Shown: positions 7,909 to 16,781, numbered from the stretch's first letter. The stretch: 64,000 nucleotides of DNA from Streptomyces sp. WAC 01529 (GCF_003945545.1 NZ_CP029617.1:5751001-5815000), one strand, 5' to 3'. Notes: generated from the sequence alone by a model not told the origin. A program made the numbers and translations.

Positions 7909-8198
7909 TCGTCGCCTTCTCCGTGACCCCGCTCGGTGTGGGTGAGGACGTCGGCGAGTACGTGGCCGACGCCGTCCGCGTCGTGCGCGAGTCGGGCCTG
8001 CCGAACAAGACCGACGCGATGTTCACCTCCGTCGAGGGCGAGTGGGACGAGGTGATGGACGTCGTCAAGCGCGCCGTCGCCGCCGTGGAGGCGCGGGCGC
8101 CCCGCGTCTCCGTCGTCATGAAGGCGGACATCCGCCCCGGCGTGACCGACGGACTCACCTCCAAGGTCGAGACGGTGGAGCGCCACCTCTCCGCGTAG
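7905..8198 (+). CDS. MTH1187-family (thiamine-binding-type) protein
   Basis: A 97-aa protein, MIVAFSVTPLGVGEDVGEYV..., with the small alpha/beta MTH1187/YkoF-like fold (NKTDAMFTSVEGEWDEVMDV; VKADIRPGVTDGL-like strand). Members bind thiamine-like ligands in some studied cases, but this protein's ligand is not shown by the sequence. It is coupled to the DUF3817 gene by an ATGA overlap and followed by a strong terminator, so the two form a complete two-gene operon. Confidence 0.82.
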   Translation: MIVAFSVTPLGVGEDVGEYVADAVRVVRESGLPNKTDAMFTSVEGEWDEVMDVVKRAVAAVEARAPRVSVVMKADIRPGVTDGLTSKVETVERHLSA

Positions 8199-8218
8199 TG
8201 CCGCGCACCCACTAGCCG

Positions 8219-8248
8219 AAAAGCCCCCGCCTCCTGGTGGGGGCTTTT
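8219..8248 (+). terminator. Hairpin terminator after the DUF3817-MTH1187 operon
   Basis: Arms AAAAGCCCCCGCC and GGTGGGGGCTTTT pair with one mismatch around a 4-nt loop and end in a T run. This is a canonical rho-independent terminator 20 nt after the stop. Confidence 0.88.
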
Positions 8249-8261
8249 CTGTACCCGCGAA

Positions 8262-8312
8262 CTTGAGCGACTGCTCAAACGGTTGTACCTTCCTGTTGAG
8301 CAGTCGCTCAAG
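8262..8312. promoter_or_regulatory. Double TetR-type operator in front of the SRPBCC-DUF4166-tetR operon
   Basis: Two 17-bp sites, CTTGAGCGACTGCTCAA at 8262-8278 and its exact reverse complement at 8296-8312, are separated by 17 bp, so their centres are 34 bp apart. Each is itself a TTGAGC-N4-GCTCAA dyad. They sit just upstream of the GTG at 8337. The TetR encoded third in this operon is the obvious ligand; this is inferred. Confidence 0.78.
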
Positions 8313-8336
8313 AACGCGCTGACGTGGGGGTTTACC

Positions 8337-9047
8337 GTGGGGCTGTATATCGAGGCACGCATACGTGCCGATCTCGACGCGCTCTGGGAACGCACCCAGG
8401 AGCCCGCCCTGCACCAGCGCTGGGACCTGCGCTTCACCGAGATCGCCTACCTGCCGTGCCGGGAGGGCGAGCCGCGGCACTTCCGGTACGCCACGCGCGT
8501 GCTGCCCTTCCTGACGGTCGCCGGCACCGGGGTCAGCGCGGGGGAGAGGCGGCGCCCCGACGGCACGCGGACCTCCGCCCTGCGGTTCGCCTCGCCGCAC
8601 CCGCTCTCCCTCATCGAGGAGGGCAGCGGCTACTGGCGCTACGTACCCACCCCGGACGGCGACGGCATCCGCTTCCTCACCGGATACGACTACCGGCCGC
8701 GCTGGGGCCGCCTCGGCGCGCTCGCCGACCGCGCGGTCTTCCGTCCGCTGATGGGCTGGGCCACGGCCTGGTCCTTCGACCGCCTCCGCCTCTGGCTGGA
8801 GCGCGGCATCACCCCGGAGCGCGCCCTCCTCAACGCCGTCGCCGAGGTCCTCCTGCGCGTCCTCTTCGTCGCGGCGGCCGTTCTCCTCGCCCCCATGACG
8901 GCCCTCGCGGCCGCCGCGCTCGCGCTGATCCTGCCGCCGCTGCCGACCACCCCGGCCGCCCGCCGCTGCCTGCGCACCCCGCCGGTACGCGCGCGTGCCC
9001 CGCGCATCCTGTCCACCCTCGCCACCGTCCCGGAGCCGCGCCCATGA
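8337..9047 (+). CDS. SRPBCC-like protein with a C-terminal hydrophobic anchor
   Basis: A 236-aa protein. The N-terminal part (YIEARIRADLDALWERTQEP, ALHQRWDLRFTEIAYL) looks like an SRPBCC/START ligand-binding fold, and residues about 175-210 form one or two hydrophobic spans (VLLRVLFVAAAVLLAPMTAL). I prefer GTG 8337, directly after the operators, to the in-frame ATG at 8283, which lies inside them. It overlaps the DUF4166 gene by 4 nt. No enzyme motif is seen; binding of a hydrophobic ligand is a guess from the fold. Confidence 0.7.
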   Translation: MGLYIEARIRADLDALWERTQEPALHQRWDLRFTEIAYLPCREGEPRHFRYATRVLPFLTVAGTGVSAGERRRPDGTRTSALRFASPHPLSLIEEGSGYWRYVPTPDGDGIRFLTGYDYRPRWGRLGALADRAVFRPLMGWATAWSFDRLRLWLERGITPERALLNAVAEVLLRVLFVAAAVLLAPMTALAAAALALILPPLPTTPAARRCLRTPPVRARAPRILSTLATVPEPRP

Positions 9048-9724
9048 CCTCGATCTTCGAAACCGTGATGGGCGCCGACTTCCACCGGCTCCACCCAGAG
9101 CTGCGGCGCCGCTTCTCCGTCGGCCTGGCGAGCGGCGAGGCCTGCACAGGGCGGGGCGTCATGGACCGGATCTGGCACGGCCGGGGGTTCGTGAAGCCGT
9201 TCCTCGCGGTCGGCGGCACCCGCAACATCCTCGTCCCGCGTCAGGGCCGTGACGTGCCCTTCGTCATCGAGAACGTGCCGTACGTCGACACGTACGGCCG
9301 TGAGACGGTGACCTTCGTGCGCACCTTCGACCTGCCCGGCGGGCCCCGCCGCTTCGACGCCCAGATGGTCCTGAGCCCCAAGGGCGACCGCGTGCTCGAC
9401 TACCTCGGCACGCATCAGCACCTCGCCAGCGACCTGCACTTCCGCGCCGAGCCCGACGGCTCGCTCGTGATCCGCTCCGGAGAGCACCGGTTCCGGGAGG
9501 GGCCGGTGGACTGCCGCGTTCCCTCGCTGATCGGCGGTGACGCCGAGGTGCGGGAGTCCTACGACGACGCCGCCGGGCGCTTTCGTATCCAGGTCCGGGT
9601 CGTCAACCGGCGCTTCGGGCCGCTCTTCGGGTACGAGGGGTCCTTCGCGGCGACGTATACGGACGTCCGCGCGTGCGGGGTGCGGGCCGGGCTGCGGCCC
9701 GTTCGTGAGGAGGCGCGGGCGTGA
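9044..9724 (+). CDS. DUF4166 domain protein
   Basis: A 226-aa protein beginning MTSIFETVMGADFHRLHPEL, the usual DUF4166 start, with later conserved blocks GRGVMDRIWHGRG, PFVIENVPYVDTYGRETVTF and QVRVVNRRFGPLFGYEGSF. It is the middle gene of a tightly coupled operon (ATGA overlap upstream, GTGA overlap downstream). There is no signal peptide and no membrane span. The biochemical role of DUF4166 is unknown. The operon context with an SRPBCC-like protein suggests handling of a small hydrophobic compound, but nothing proves it. Confidence 0.85.
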   Translation: MTSIFETVMGADFHRLHPELRRRFSVGLASGEACTGRGVMDRIWHGRGFVKPFLAVGGTRNILVPRQGRDVPFVIENVPYVDTYGRETVTFVRTFDLPGGPRRFDAQMVLSPKGDRVLDYLGTHQHLASDLHFRAEPDGSLVIRSGEHRFREGPVDCRVPSLIGGDAEVRESYDDAAGRFRIQVRVVNRRFGPLFGYEGSFAATYTDVRACGVRAGLRPVREEARA

Positions 9725-10413
9725 GTGCCGGGAAGGACCCCGCGCGGGGTCCCGCCAAGGGTGCCGCCAAGGATCCCGGCAAGGGGCAGGAGACGCGGGA
9801 GAAGCTTCTCGAAGGGGCGTTGCGGACGCTCACGGAGCAGGGCATCGCCAAGACGTCGGCGCGTACGATCGCCGCTGCCGCGGGGGTCAATCAGGCGCTG
9901 GTCTTCTACCACTTCGGCTCCGTCGACGAGCTGCTCGCGGCGGCGTGCCGGTACGGGACCGAGCAGCGGGTGGCCCTCTACCGCGAACGCCTCGCCGGGA
10001 TCGGCTCCCTCTCCGAACTGCTCGCCTTCGGGCGGGAGATGCACGAGAAGGAGCGGGACGCCGGGCACGTCGCGGTCCTTGGGCAGTTGCTCGCGGGGGC
10101 GCAGACGCAGCCTCGGCTCGCGGTGGCGACCGCGGCGGGGCTCGCCCTCTGGGTCGAGGAGATCGAGAAGGTCCTGGTGCGGGTTCTGGCGGGGTCGCCT
10201 CTGGGGGAGTTCACGGATGCGGTGGGGCTTGCGCGGGCGGTTGCGGCGTCCTTCGTGGGCCTGGAGCTGTACGAGGGGGTTGATCGTGCGGGTACGGAGC
10301 GGGCGCTTGCCTCGCTGGAGCAGTTGTCCCTCCTGGTGAGTGCGGTCGAGGATCTTGGGCCGCTTGCGCAGCGGGCGGTGCGGCATCGGCTCCGCCGGTC
10401 TTCTCGGGGCTGA
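9721..10413 (+). CDS. TetR family transcriptional regulator
   Basis: A 230-aa regulator with a Lys/Gly-rich N-terminal extension, then the HTH (LLEGALRTLTEQGIAKTSAR, TIAAAAGVNQALVFYHFGS) and an all-helical ligand domain. The GTG start overlaps the DUF4166 stop (GTGA). As the last gene of the operon it is likely to bind the duplicated TTGAGC dyads at 8262-8312 and so regulate its own synthesis. The inducer is unknown. Confidence 0.9.
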   Translation: MSAGKDPARGPAKGAAKDPGKGQETREKLLEGALRTLTEQGIAKTSARTIAAAAGVNQALVFYHFGSVDELLAAACRYGTEQRVALYRERLAGIGSLSELLAFGREMHEKERDAGHVAVLGQLLAGAQTQPRLAVATAAGLALWVEEIEKVLVRVLAGSPLGEFTDAVGLARAVAASFVGLELYEGVDRAGTERALASLEQLSLLVSAVEDLGPLAQRAVRHRLRRSSRG

Positions 10414-11185
10414 GTGGGGCCCTCCATGGTCTCTCGGGTGCCTTCGGCTCTGTAGGGGCCACAAGACCGCCGCTGCGCGGCGGATGCTTCCCCACCCACC
10501 CACCCGTTCACCCCGCACCGGGCAGTGCGGTAGGGGCGGGTGGGCGGGTGTTCACCCCGCACCCGCCAGGTCATCTAGGGGCGGGTGGGGGCGTTCACCC
10601 CACACCGGTCCGGTGACCTAGGGGCGGGTGGGTGGGTGTCCGCCTCGCATCGGTCCGGTGACCTAGGGGGGGTGGAGGTGTTCACCCCGCATCGGTCCGG
10701 TGACGTAGGGCGGGTGGGGGTGTTCACCCCGCATCGGTCCGGTGACGTAGGGCGGGTGGGGGTGTTCACCCCGCATCGGTCCGGTGACGTAGGGCGGGTG
10801 GGTGGGTGTTCGCCTCGCATCGGCCCAGTGAGGTGGGGGCGGGTGGGTGTTCACGCCGTGCCGGCCGGGTGAGGTGGGGGCCGGGGGTGTTCATGCCGTG
10901 CTGGCCAGGTGCACGTAGGGGCGGTGGGTGGGTAGTTCGCCCCGCGTGGGCGCGTGAAGTGGGGGCGGGGGGTGGTGCCCCGCGTCGGCCTCACCCAGCG
11001 GGGCGGGCGGGCGCTCGCCCCGTGCGCCCCGGGCAGGCGCGCCAGGACCGTCCACACCCCAGCGCCCGCCGCAACCCCCCGCCCCAAAACCCCTCGCACG
11101 GACGCACCCCGTTCGACACGCTGGCGAAACTCCCCTTTTGTGGGGGTATCGGCTCGTTCGATTCACCAGAACACTGGAGGGCGCT
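10414..11185. other. 772-bp region without a gene, filled by a G-rich tandem repeat array
   Basis: Open frames exist here on both strands (for example 10585-10872 and 10575-10820), but they only translate the repeat unit into 14-residue repeats and have no start signals or codon bias of their own. The region holds a small hairpin after the tetR gene (CCGCCG/CGGCGG, 10467-10483), the repeat array, and about 160 bp leading into cslA. Confidence 0.8.
10507..10974 (+). repeat. About eleven imperfect ~42-bp tandem repeats with G-quadruplex motifs
   Basis: The unit runs TTCACCCCGCATCGGTCC, then GGTGACGTAGGGCGGGTG, then GGGGTG. The best copies begin at 10681, 10723 and 10765; more diverged ones begin at 10507, 10551, 10594, 10639, 10809, 10850, 10890 and 10936. 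Units are 39-46 bp, with no spacers between them. Several carry four G tracts with single-base loops (GGGGCGGGTGGGTGGG near 10621; GGGCGGGTGGGTGGG near 10790), the pattern of a stable parallel G-quadruplex. Each junction also gives GGGGTG-TT-CACCCC hairpins. The array is directly upstream of cslA. Confidence 0.9.
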
Positions 11186-12994
11186 GTGCGGCAGCCGGAG
11201 GGCTACGACTACGACACCCACAGCACGCTCGCCGGACCGCTCACCGAGCCACACGGCGGCGGCGAGGACGGCGGTGCAGGCGGCTACCGGGTCCAGTACC
11301 GCAAGCTGCTCTCCTCCGAGCCGCACCGAATACGCGCCGTGCTGCTCATGACGCTGGCGCCGATACTCACCGGGCTGCTGCTCGTCTACCTCGTATGGCC
11401 CACGCACTGGACCGAACGCGAGGGCGGCGAACGCTGGCTCGTCGGGCTCGATGCCACGATGCTCGTCGCGATCGGCCTGATCGAGCTGTTCATGCTGGTC
11501 AACGTCATATCGATCGCCCACGCCACGATGGTCGCGAGGGACCCGGTCCCGGTCTTCCCCGAGAAGGGCACCCGCGTCGCCTTCCTCACCACGTACGTCC
11601 CCGGCAAGGAGCCCCTCTCCATGGTCCGGGCGACCCTCGAAGGGGCGGTCCGGATACAGCACAGCGGGCCCCTGGACGTGTGGCTCCTCGACGAGGGGGA
11701 CGACCCCGAGGCGAAAGCCCTCTGCGAAGAGCTGGGCGTGCGCCACTTCACGCGTCTCGGCGTACCGGAGTGGAACCGCCCGAAGGGCCCGCACAAGGCC
11801 CGCACCAAGCACGGCAACTACAACGCCTGGCTCGCGATGCACCACACGGAGTACGACTTCTTCGCCTCCGTCGACACGGACCACGTACCGCTCCCCAACT
11901 TCCTGGAGCGGATGATGGGCTACTTCCGCGACCCGGACATCGCGTTCGTCGTCGGACCGCAGGTCTACGGGAACTACACCACCCCCGTCACCAAGGCCGC
12001 CGAGTCCCAGCAGTTCCTCTTCCACGCGCTCATCCAGCGCGCGGGCAACCGCTACCGCGCACCCATGTTCGTCGGCACCAACAACGTCGTACGCATCAAG
12101 GCGCTCACCCAGATAGGCGGCCTGTACGACTCGATCACCGAGGACATGGCGACCGGCTTCGAACTGCACCGCCGCCGCAACCCCGCCACCCGCAACCACT
12201 GGCGTTCGGTCTACACGCCCGACGTCCTGGCCGTCGGCGAGGGCCCCGCCTCCTGGACCGACTTCTTCACCCAGCAGATGCGCTGGTCGCGCGGCACCTA
12301 CGAGACGCTCTTCAAGCAGTACTGGAAGGCGCCCTTCACCATGCCGCCCGGGCGCCTCTTCTCGTACACGATGATGCTCGTGTACTACCCGATGACGGCG
12401 GTCAACTGGCTGCTCGGCATCCTCAGCTGCGTCCTGTTCCTCTGGTTCGGCGCGTCCGGCACACAGGTGGCGGCCTCCGTCTGGCTGATGCTCTACAGCG
12501 ACGCGGCCGCCCTCCAGATCGGCCTCTACCTCTGGAACCGCCGCCACAACGTCTCCCCGCACGAGCCCGAGGGCTCCGGAGGCCTCGCGGGCATGGCGAT
12601 GTCGGCGCTCTCCGCCCCCATCTACGCCAAGTCCCTCGGCGCGGCCGTCGTGCGCCGCCCGAGCCGCTTCGTGGTCACGCCGAAGGGCGGCGACGCCAGC
12701 CCGGACCGGCTGCTGACCTTCCGTATCCACCTCTTCTGGGCGGCACTGCTCGCCGCCTCGCTGACCGCCTCCTTCGTCCTCGGCCACACCCACGTGGCGA
12801 TGCGCACCTGGGCGGTCCTCGCGATGGCCATCTCCCTGGCGCCGGTCGCGGTGTGGACCTTCACCCTCGCCAAGGAGCGCAGGGAGGCCCGCCGGACGGC
12901 ACACGAGCGGCGCGAGGCCGGGCAGAGCGCCCCGGAGGCGGAGGGCGAGCCGGAACCCGCCTTCGCCACCGGCACGACGACAGGAGGGAACTGA
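11186..12994 (+). CDS. cslA: Cellulose-synthase-like glycosyltransferase CslA
   Basis: A 602-aa GT2 membrane enzyme. Two N-terminal TM spans (about residues 48-70 and 85-108) are followed by a cytoplasmic glycosyltransferase domain with D (DVWLLDEGDD), DxD (ASVDTDHVP), TED (SITEDMATGF) and Q-x-x-R-W (QQMRWSRG) motifs, then several C-terminal TM spans and a charged tail. GTG 11186 is preceded by GGAGGG. CslA makes a beta-linked glycan at hyphal tips in Streptomyces and works with GlxA, whose gene starts 3 nt downstream. The preceding repeat array may affect its expression. Confidence 0.92.
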   Translation: MRQPEGYDYDTHSTLAGPLTEPHGGGEDGGAGGYRVQYRKLLSSEPHRIRAVLLMTLAPILTGLLLVYLVWPTHWTEREGGERWLVGLDATMLVAIGLIELFMLVNVISIAHATMVARDPVPVFPEKGTRVAFLTTYVPGKEPLSMVRATLEGAVRIQHSGPLDVWLLDEGDDPEAKALCEELGVRHFTRLGVPEWNRPKGPHKARTKHGNYNAWLAMHHTEYDFFASVDTDHVPLPNFLERMMGYFRDPDIAFVVGPQVYGNYTTPVTKAAESQQFLFHALIQRAGNRYRAPMFVGTNNVVRIKALTQIGGLYDSITEDMATGFELHRRRNPATRNHWRSVYTPDVLAVGEGPASWTDFFTQQMRWSRGTYETLFKQYWKAPFTMPPGRLFSYTMMLVYYPMTAVNWLLGILSCVLFLWFGASGTQVAASVWLMLYSDAAALQIGLYLWNRRHNVSPHEPEGSGGLAGMAMSALSAPIYAKSLGAAVVRRPSRFVVTPKGGDASPDRLLTFRIHLFWAALLAASLTASFVLGHTHVAMRTWAVLAMAISLAPVAVWTFTLAKERREARRTAHERREAGQSAPEAEGEPEPAFATGTTTGGN

Positions 12995-12997
12995 CCC

Positions 12998-14962
12998 ATG
13001 GCCTACCGGCCCTCTAGGCGTACGAGGAAGACACTCATCGGAGTCGGCGCGGGCGCCCTGCTCGTCGGATTGAACGCGCCCGCCGCGCTCTCCTTCGCCG
13101 AGGAGCAGTACTACGAGTACAAGATCTCCCGGCCCGGCTACAAGGCGAAGTACGGCTCCTGGAAGCAGGTCGACATCCCCAAGGAGTTCCGCACCAACGC
13201 CATCCACGCCGCGCTCCTGCACACCGGCAAGGTGCTGATCGTCGCGGGCTCGGGCAACGAACAGAAGAAGTTCGACGCGGGGTCCTTCGACACGGTCCTG
13301 TGGGACCCGGTGAACAACACCTTCAAGAAGATCGACACCCCCGAGGACTTCTTCTGCGCCGGGCACGCCCAGCTCCCCGACGGACGGCTCCTGGTGGCGG
13401 GCGGCACCGCGCGCTACGAGCTGCTCGACGGCGAGGTGGAGCGGGCCGGCGGCGGCATGCGGGTCAAGAACGAGAACCCCGACAAGGCCATCGTCCTCAA
13501 GAAGGGCACCAAGTTCCGCTCGCCGTCCGGCATCGAGTACGTCAGCAAGTTCGACGTCGAGGTGCCGAAGGCCAAGCGGGACTACGAGATCACGTACTCC
13601 AAGTCCGGCGCGATGCAGCCCTGGAAGACGAAGGTCAAGGCGAGCGAGGCGCGGGTCTTCGTCGAGGCGATCGAGGCGGGCCCGCAGTCGGTCAACGACA
13701 AGTCGGCGCAGTACGAGATCGAGGGCCTGACCGGCGAGGAGGCCGACAACACGTACGGCATCGCCGAGAAGATCGACATGGAGAAGCAGGACTTCCAGGG
13801 GATCAAGGCCGCGTACGAATTCGACCCGAAGGCCGAGAGGTACGTCCCCGTCGACCCGATGAAGAAGGCCCGCTGGTACCCCACGCTCGTCGGTTTGGCG
13901 GACGGCAAGGTGCTCGCGGTCTCCGGACTCGACGACGTCGGCGTCATCGACCCCGGCGACAACGAGATCTACGACCCGAAGACGAAGAAGTGGACGGACG
14001 GCCCCAAGCGGTACTTCCCGACCTACCCCGCCCTCTTCCTCACCAAGGGCGGCAAGCTCTTCTACCCGGCGTCCAACGCGGGCTACGGCCCCGCCGACAA
14101 GGGCCGCGAGCCGGGCCTGTGGGACCTGGCGACGAACAAGTTCGAGAAGGTGCCGGGGCTGACCGACCTCGACAAGACCGAGACGTCGGCGTCCGTGCTG
14201 CTGCCGCCCGCGCAGGACCAGAAGGTGATGATCCTCGGCGGCGGGGGAGTGGGCGAATCGGACCAGGCGACCCGCCGCACGGCGGTGATCGACCTCAAGG
14301 AGGACAACCCGTCCTTCAAGACCGGGCCCCAGCTCCCGCAGGGCACCCGCTACCTCAACAGCGTGATCATGCCGGACGACTCGGTGTTCACCTCCAACGG
14401 CTCCTCCGACTACCGGGGCCGGGGCGCCAGCAACATCCTCAAGGCGCAGTTCTACGACCCCAAGCAGAACGCCTTCCGCACGGCCGCGGCGCCCAGGGTG
14501 GGCCGCAACTACCACTCCGAGGCGCTGCTCCTGCCCGACGGCCGGGTCGTCACCTTCGGCTCGGACCCCCTCTTCGACAACGAGCAGAACACCAAGCTCG
14601 GCCACTTCGAGCAGCGCATGGAGATCTTCACGCCCCCGGCGCTGCACAAGGGCGGCAAGAACCGCCCGGTGCTCGGTCAGGGGCCGGTGCAGCTGGCCGC
14701 GGACGGCCGCGCGACATTCCTGACCGACCGTCCCGAGAACATCGTCTCGGCCCGTCTGATGCGGCCCAGCGCGGTGACGCACACCACCGACGTCGAGCAG
14801 CGTTCGATCGCGCTGGGTCTCACCAAGGGCAAGGGAGCGGTGACGGTCGACGTCCCCCAGCAGGACACGGCGCTCGTCCCGCCCGGCTGGTACATGCTCT
14901 TCGTCACCGACAAGGACGGCACGTCCTCGCAGGCCAAGTGGATCCACGTGGGCCAGGAGTGA
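12998..14962 (+). CDS. glxA: Radical copper oxidase GlxA (galactose-oxidase-like)
   Basis: A 654-aa protein with an N-terminal membrane anchor or signal (RKTLIGVGAGALLVGL) and a kelch-like beta-propeller. The expected cofactor residues can be placed: C120 in DFFCAGH (thioether partner), W293-Y294 in ARWYPTL (stacking Trp and cross-linked Tyr), Y505-H506 in RNYHSEA and H595 in VTHTTD as copper ligands. This matches the S. lividans GlxA arrangement, known to be required with CslA for deposition of the tip glycan and for morphological development. It is separated from cslA by 3 nt, so they form one operon. Confidence 0.93.
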   Translation: MAYRPSRRTRKTLIGVGAGALLVGLNAPAALSFAEEQYYEYKISRPGYKAKYGSWKQVDIPKEFRTNAIHAALLHTGKVLIVAGSGNEQKKFDAGSFDTVLWDPVNNTFKKIDTPEDFFCAGHAQLPDGRLLVAGGTARYELLDGEVERAGGGMRVKNENPDKAIVLKKGTKFRSPSGIEYVSKFDVEVPKAKRDYEITYSKSGAMQPWKTKVKASEARVFVEAIEAGPQSVNDKSAQYEIEGLTGEEADNTYGIAEKIDMEKQDFQGIKAAYEFDPKAERYVPVDPMKKARWYPTLVGLADGKVLAVSGLDDVGVIDPGDNEIYDPKTKKWTDGPKRYFPTYPALFLTKGGKLFYPASNAGYGPADKGREPGLWDLATNKFEKVPGLTDLDKTETSASVLLPPAQDQKVMILGGGGVGESDQATRRTAVIDLKEDNPSFKTGPQLPQGTRYLNSVIMPDDSVFTSNGSSDYRGRGASNILKAQFYDPKQNAFRTAAAPRVGRNYHSEALLLPDGRVVTFGSDPLFDNEQNTKLGHFEQRMEIFTPPALHKGGKNRPVLGQGPVQLAADGRATFLTDRPENIVSARLMRPSAVTHTTDVEQRSIALGLTKGKGAVTVDVPQQDTALVPPGWYMLFVTDKDGTSSQAKWIHVGQE

Positions 14963-14980
14963 CCCGGGCGGACCCGGGCC

Positions 14981-16021
14981 TCACGCCGCCTTCGCGTTGC
15001 GCGCGAGGCCGAGGGCGTAGTCGGGCCACCACTGACCCGCCGCCGGGCCGCCGCGGCACGGGCCGTCCGAGTCCCCAGGCCGCTTGATCCACAGGACGGC
15101 GTCGAGCAGCGGGTCGCCCGTGCGGTCGGTGGGCGGAGTGCCGAGACCGCGGCCCGGCGGGTTGCACCAGGCGTCCTGCCGGTCGCCCGCCAGCGGGCCC
15201 TTGCCGTTGCGGCTGGTGTCCATCACGAAGTGCTTGCCGCCGACCGACGCCGACAGCGTGCGGCCGTACGCCTTGGTGACCTGGTCGCTCTGGAAGTTCG
15301 AGACGTTCAGCGAGAAGCCGTCGGCCTGCGCGACGCCCGCCTTCAGCAGCGGCTCCGAGAGCTTTTGCGCGTCGGTGATCCAGCCGGGGTTGCCCGCGTC
15401 GAGGTACACCTTCACCTTCGGCTGCCGCTTGAACCGCTCGATCGCGTCGGAGAGCAGCCGGTAGCGCTCGGCGTGGTACTCGGCCGGGGTGCAGCCGTCC
15501 ACGATGTGCGGGATCGCGTCGGGCTCCAGGATGACCACGGCGGGGGCGTCGCCGATCGTGCCGGCGAAGGTGTCCACCCAGTTCCGGTAGTAGTCCGAGC
15601 TGTTCGCGCCGCCCGCGGAGTGCTGGCCGCAGTCGCGGTGCGGGATGTTGTACGCCACGAGCACCGCCGTGCGGTCCTCCTTCTTCGCGCCCTCGGTCGC
15701 CGCCCTGATGTCGGGCGCCGGGTCGTCCCCGGCCGGCCACACGGCGAGCGGCTGCTCGGAGATCCGCCTGAGCGCCTCGGCGTCCTGGGCGCGGCCCTGC
15801 TGCTCCCACTCCTTGACCTGGCGGGCTGCGGGGCTGTCGGGATCGACCCAGAACGTGTTCGGCGGGGCCTTCGCGGCGGCGCTGGAGGCACCGGAGGCGA
15901 CCTCCGCGCCGTCGGGCCTCGCGGGGCCGGACTCGGACCCGGACCCCGACGAGCAGCCCGCCGTGAGCCCGATGGCGGTGACGGCCATGAGTGCCGTGAA
16001 CGTGCGGAGCAGCCGGTGCAT
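14981..16021 (-). CDS. GH6-family lipoprotein, endoglucanase-type (CslZ-like)
   Basis: A 346-aa protein. Signal peptide with lipobox LTAGCSS (lipidated Cys near residue 23), a short Ser/Ala linker, then a GH6 catalytic domain: NIPHRDCGQHSAGGA with the general-acid region, VVILEPDAIPH, KVYLDAGNPGW and the late DAWCNPPGRGLG block. It is convergent with glxA (18 nt between stops). In S. coelicolor an endoglucanase gene (cslZ) accompanies cslA-glxA, so a role in trimming the tip glycan is likely. The lipid anchor would keep it on the outer face of the membrane. Confidence 0.88.
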   Translation of the reverse strand: MHRLLRTFTALMAVTAIGLTAGCSSGSGSESGPARPDGAEVASGASSAAAKAPPNTFWVDPDSPAARQVKEWEQQGRAQDAEALRRISEQPLAVWPAGDDPAPDIRAATEGAKKEDRTAVLVAYNIPHRDCGQHSAGGANSSDYYRNWVDTFAGTIGDAPAVVILEPDAIPHIVDGCTPAEYHAERYRLLSDAIERFKRQPKVKVYLDAGNPGWITDAQKLSEPLLKAGVAQADGFSLNVSNFQSDQVTKAYGRTLSASVGGKHFVMDTSRNGKGPLAGDRQDAWCNPPGRGLGTPPTDRTGDPLLDAVLWIKRPGDSDGPCRGGPAAGQWWPDYALGLARNAKAA

Positions 16022-16205
16022 CCAGACCCCTTGGGCGACGGTGACGGTCAGTCAGCCCGGTAATCGTTGCATATGGGGCGAATCATCCTCCTGTGCAACA
16101 CCGGGGCGCTGGGCGCGGCGGGCCGACCGGGGGTGTTCGGGGAACGTACGCCCGAATTGCGAGACGGGGCTGACCACCATATGACCGACGGGTAAGGTCT
16201 TTGGC

Positions 16206-16715
16206 GTGCCGAAGCCGCTCAGCCTTCCCTTCGATCCCATCGCCCGCGCCGACGAGCTCTGGAAGCAGCGCTGGGGATCGGTCCCGGCGATGGGCGCGAT
16301 CACCTCGATCATGCGCGCGCACCAGATCCTGCTCGCCGAGGTCGACGCGGTCGTCAAGCCGTACGGACTGACCTTCGCACGCTACGAGGCACTGGTGCTG
16401 CTCACCTTCTCGCAGGCCGGCGAGTTGCCGATGTCCAAGATCGGCGAGCGGTTGATGGTGCATCCCACGTCCGTGACCAACACGGTCGACCGGCTCGTGA
16501 GGTCCGGCCTCGTCGACAAGCGCCCGAACCCCAACGACGGCCGGGGCACCCTCGCCTCCATCACCGAGAAGGGCCGCGAGGTCGTCGAGGCGGCCACGCG
16601 CGAGCTGATGGCGATGGACTTCGGGCTCGGGGTCTACGACGCGGAGGAGTGCGGGGAGATCTTCGCGATGCTGCGGCCCCTGCGGATCGCCGCGCAGGAC
16701 TTCGAGGAGAAGTAG
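16206..16715 (+). CDS. MarR-family regulator (Sco5413-like)
   Basis: A 169-aa regulator with GTG start. The winged helix reads LPMSKIGERLMVHPTSVTNT, then VDRLVRSGLVDKRPNPNDGR. Its position before a DUF3817 gene and icmA matches S. coelicolor SCO5413, a widespread actinobacterial MarR protein whose structure has been solved but whose function is unknown. There is very little leader sequence. It is divergent from the GH6 gene across 184 bp. Confidence 0.88.
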   Translation: MPKPLSLPFDPIARADELWKQRWGSVPAMGAITSIMRAHQILLAEVDAVVKPYGLTFARYEALVLLTFSQAGELPMSKIGERLMVHPTSVTNTVDRLVRSGLVDKRPNPNDGRGTLASITEKGREVVEAATRELMAMDFGLGVYDAEECGEIFAMLRPLRIAAQDFEEK

Positions 16716-16781
16716 AGGCCCGCGTTCCGCTCGGGCGGGGGCGGCGAAGATCGCGCGAGACGGGCCGTTACGCTCGTAGTC

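Noticed and set aside
10575..10872. Open frames on both strands with 14-residue repeats in the 10.5-10.9 kb gap
   Set aside because: They are translations of the DNA repeat, since 42 bp is a multiple of three; no start signal or family match.
10507..10974. Possible CRISPR array because of the regular ~42-bp period
   Set aside because: The units abut with no unique spacers, vary in length (39-46 bp) and no cas genes are nearby.
10991..14947. A 1318-codon minus-strand open frame across cslA-glxA
   Set aside because: It is antisense to two well-supported genes and reflects the high GC content.
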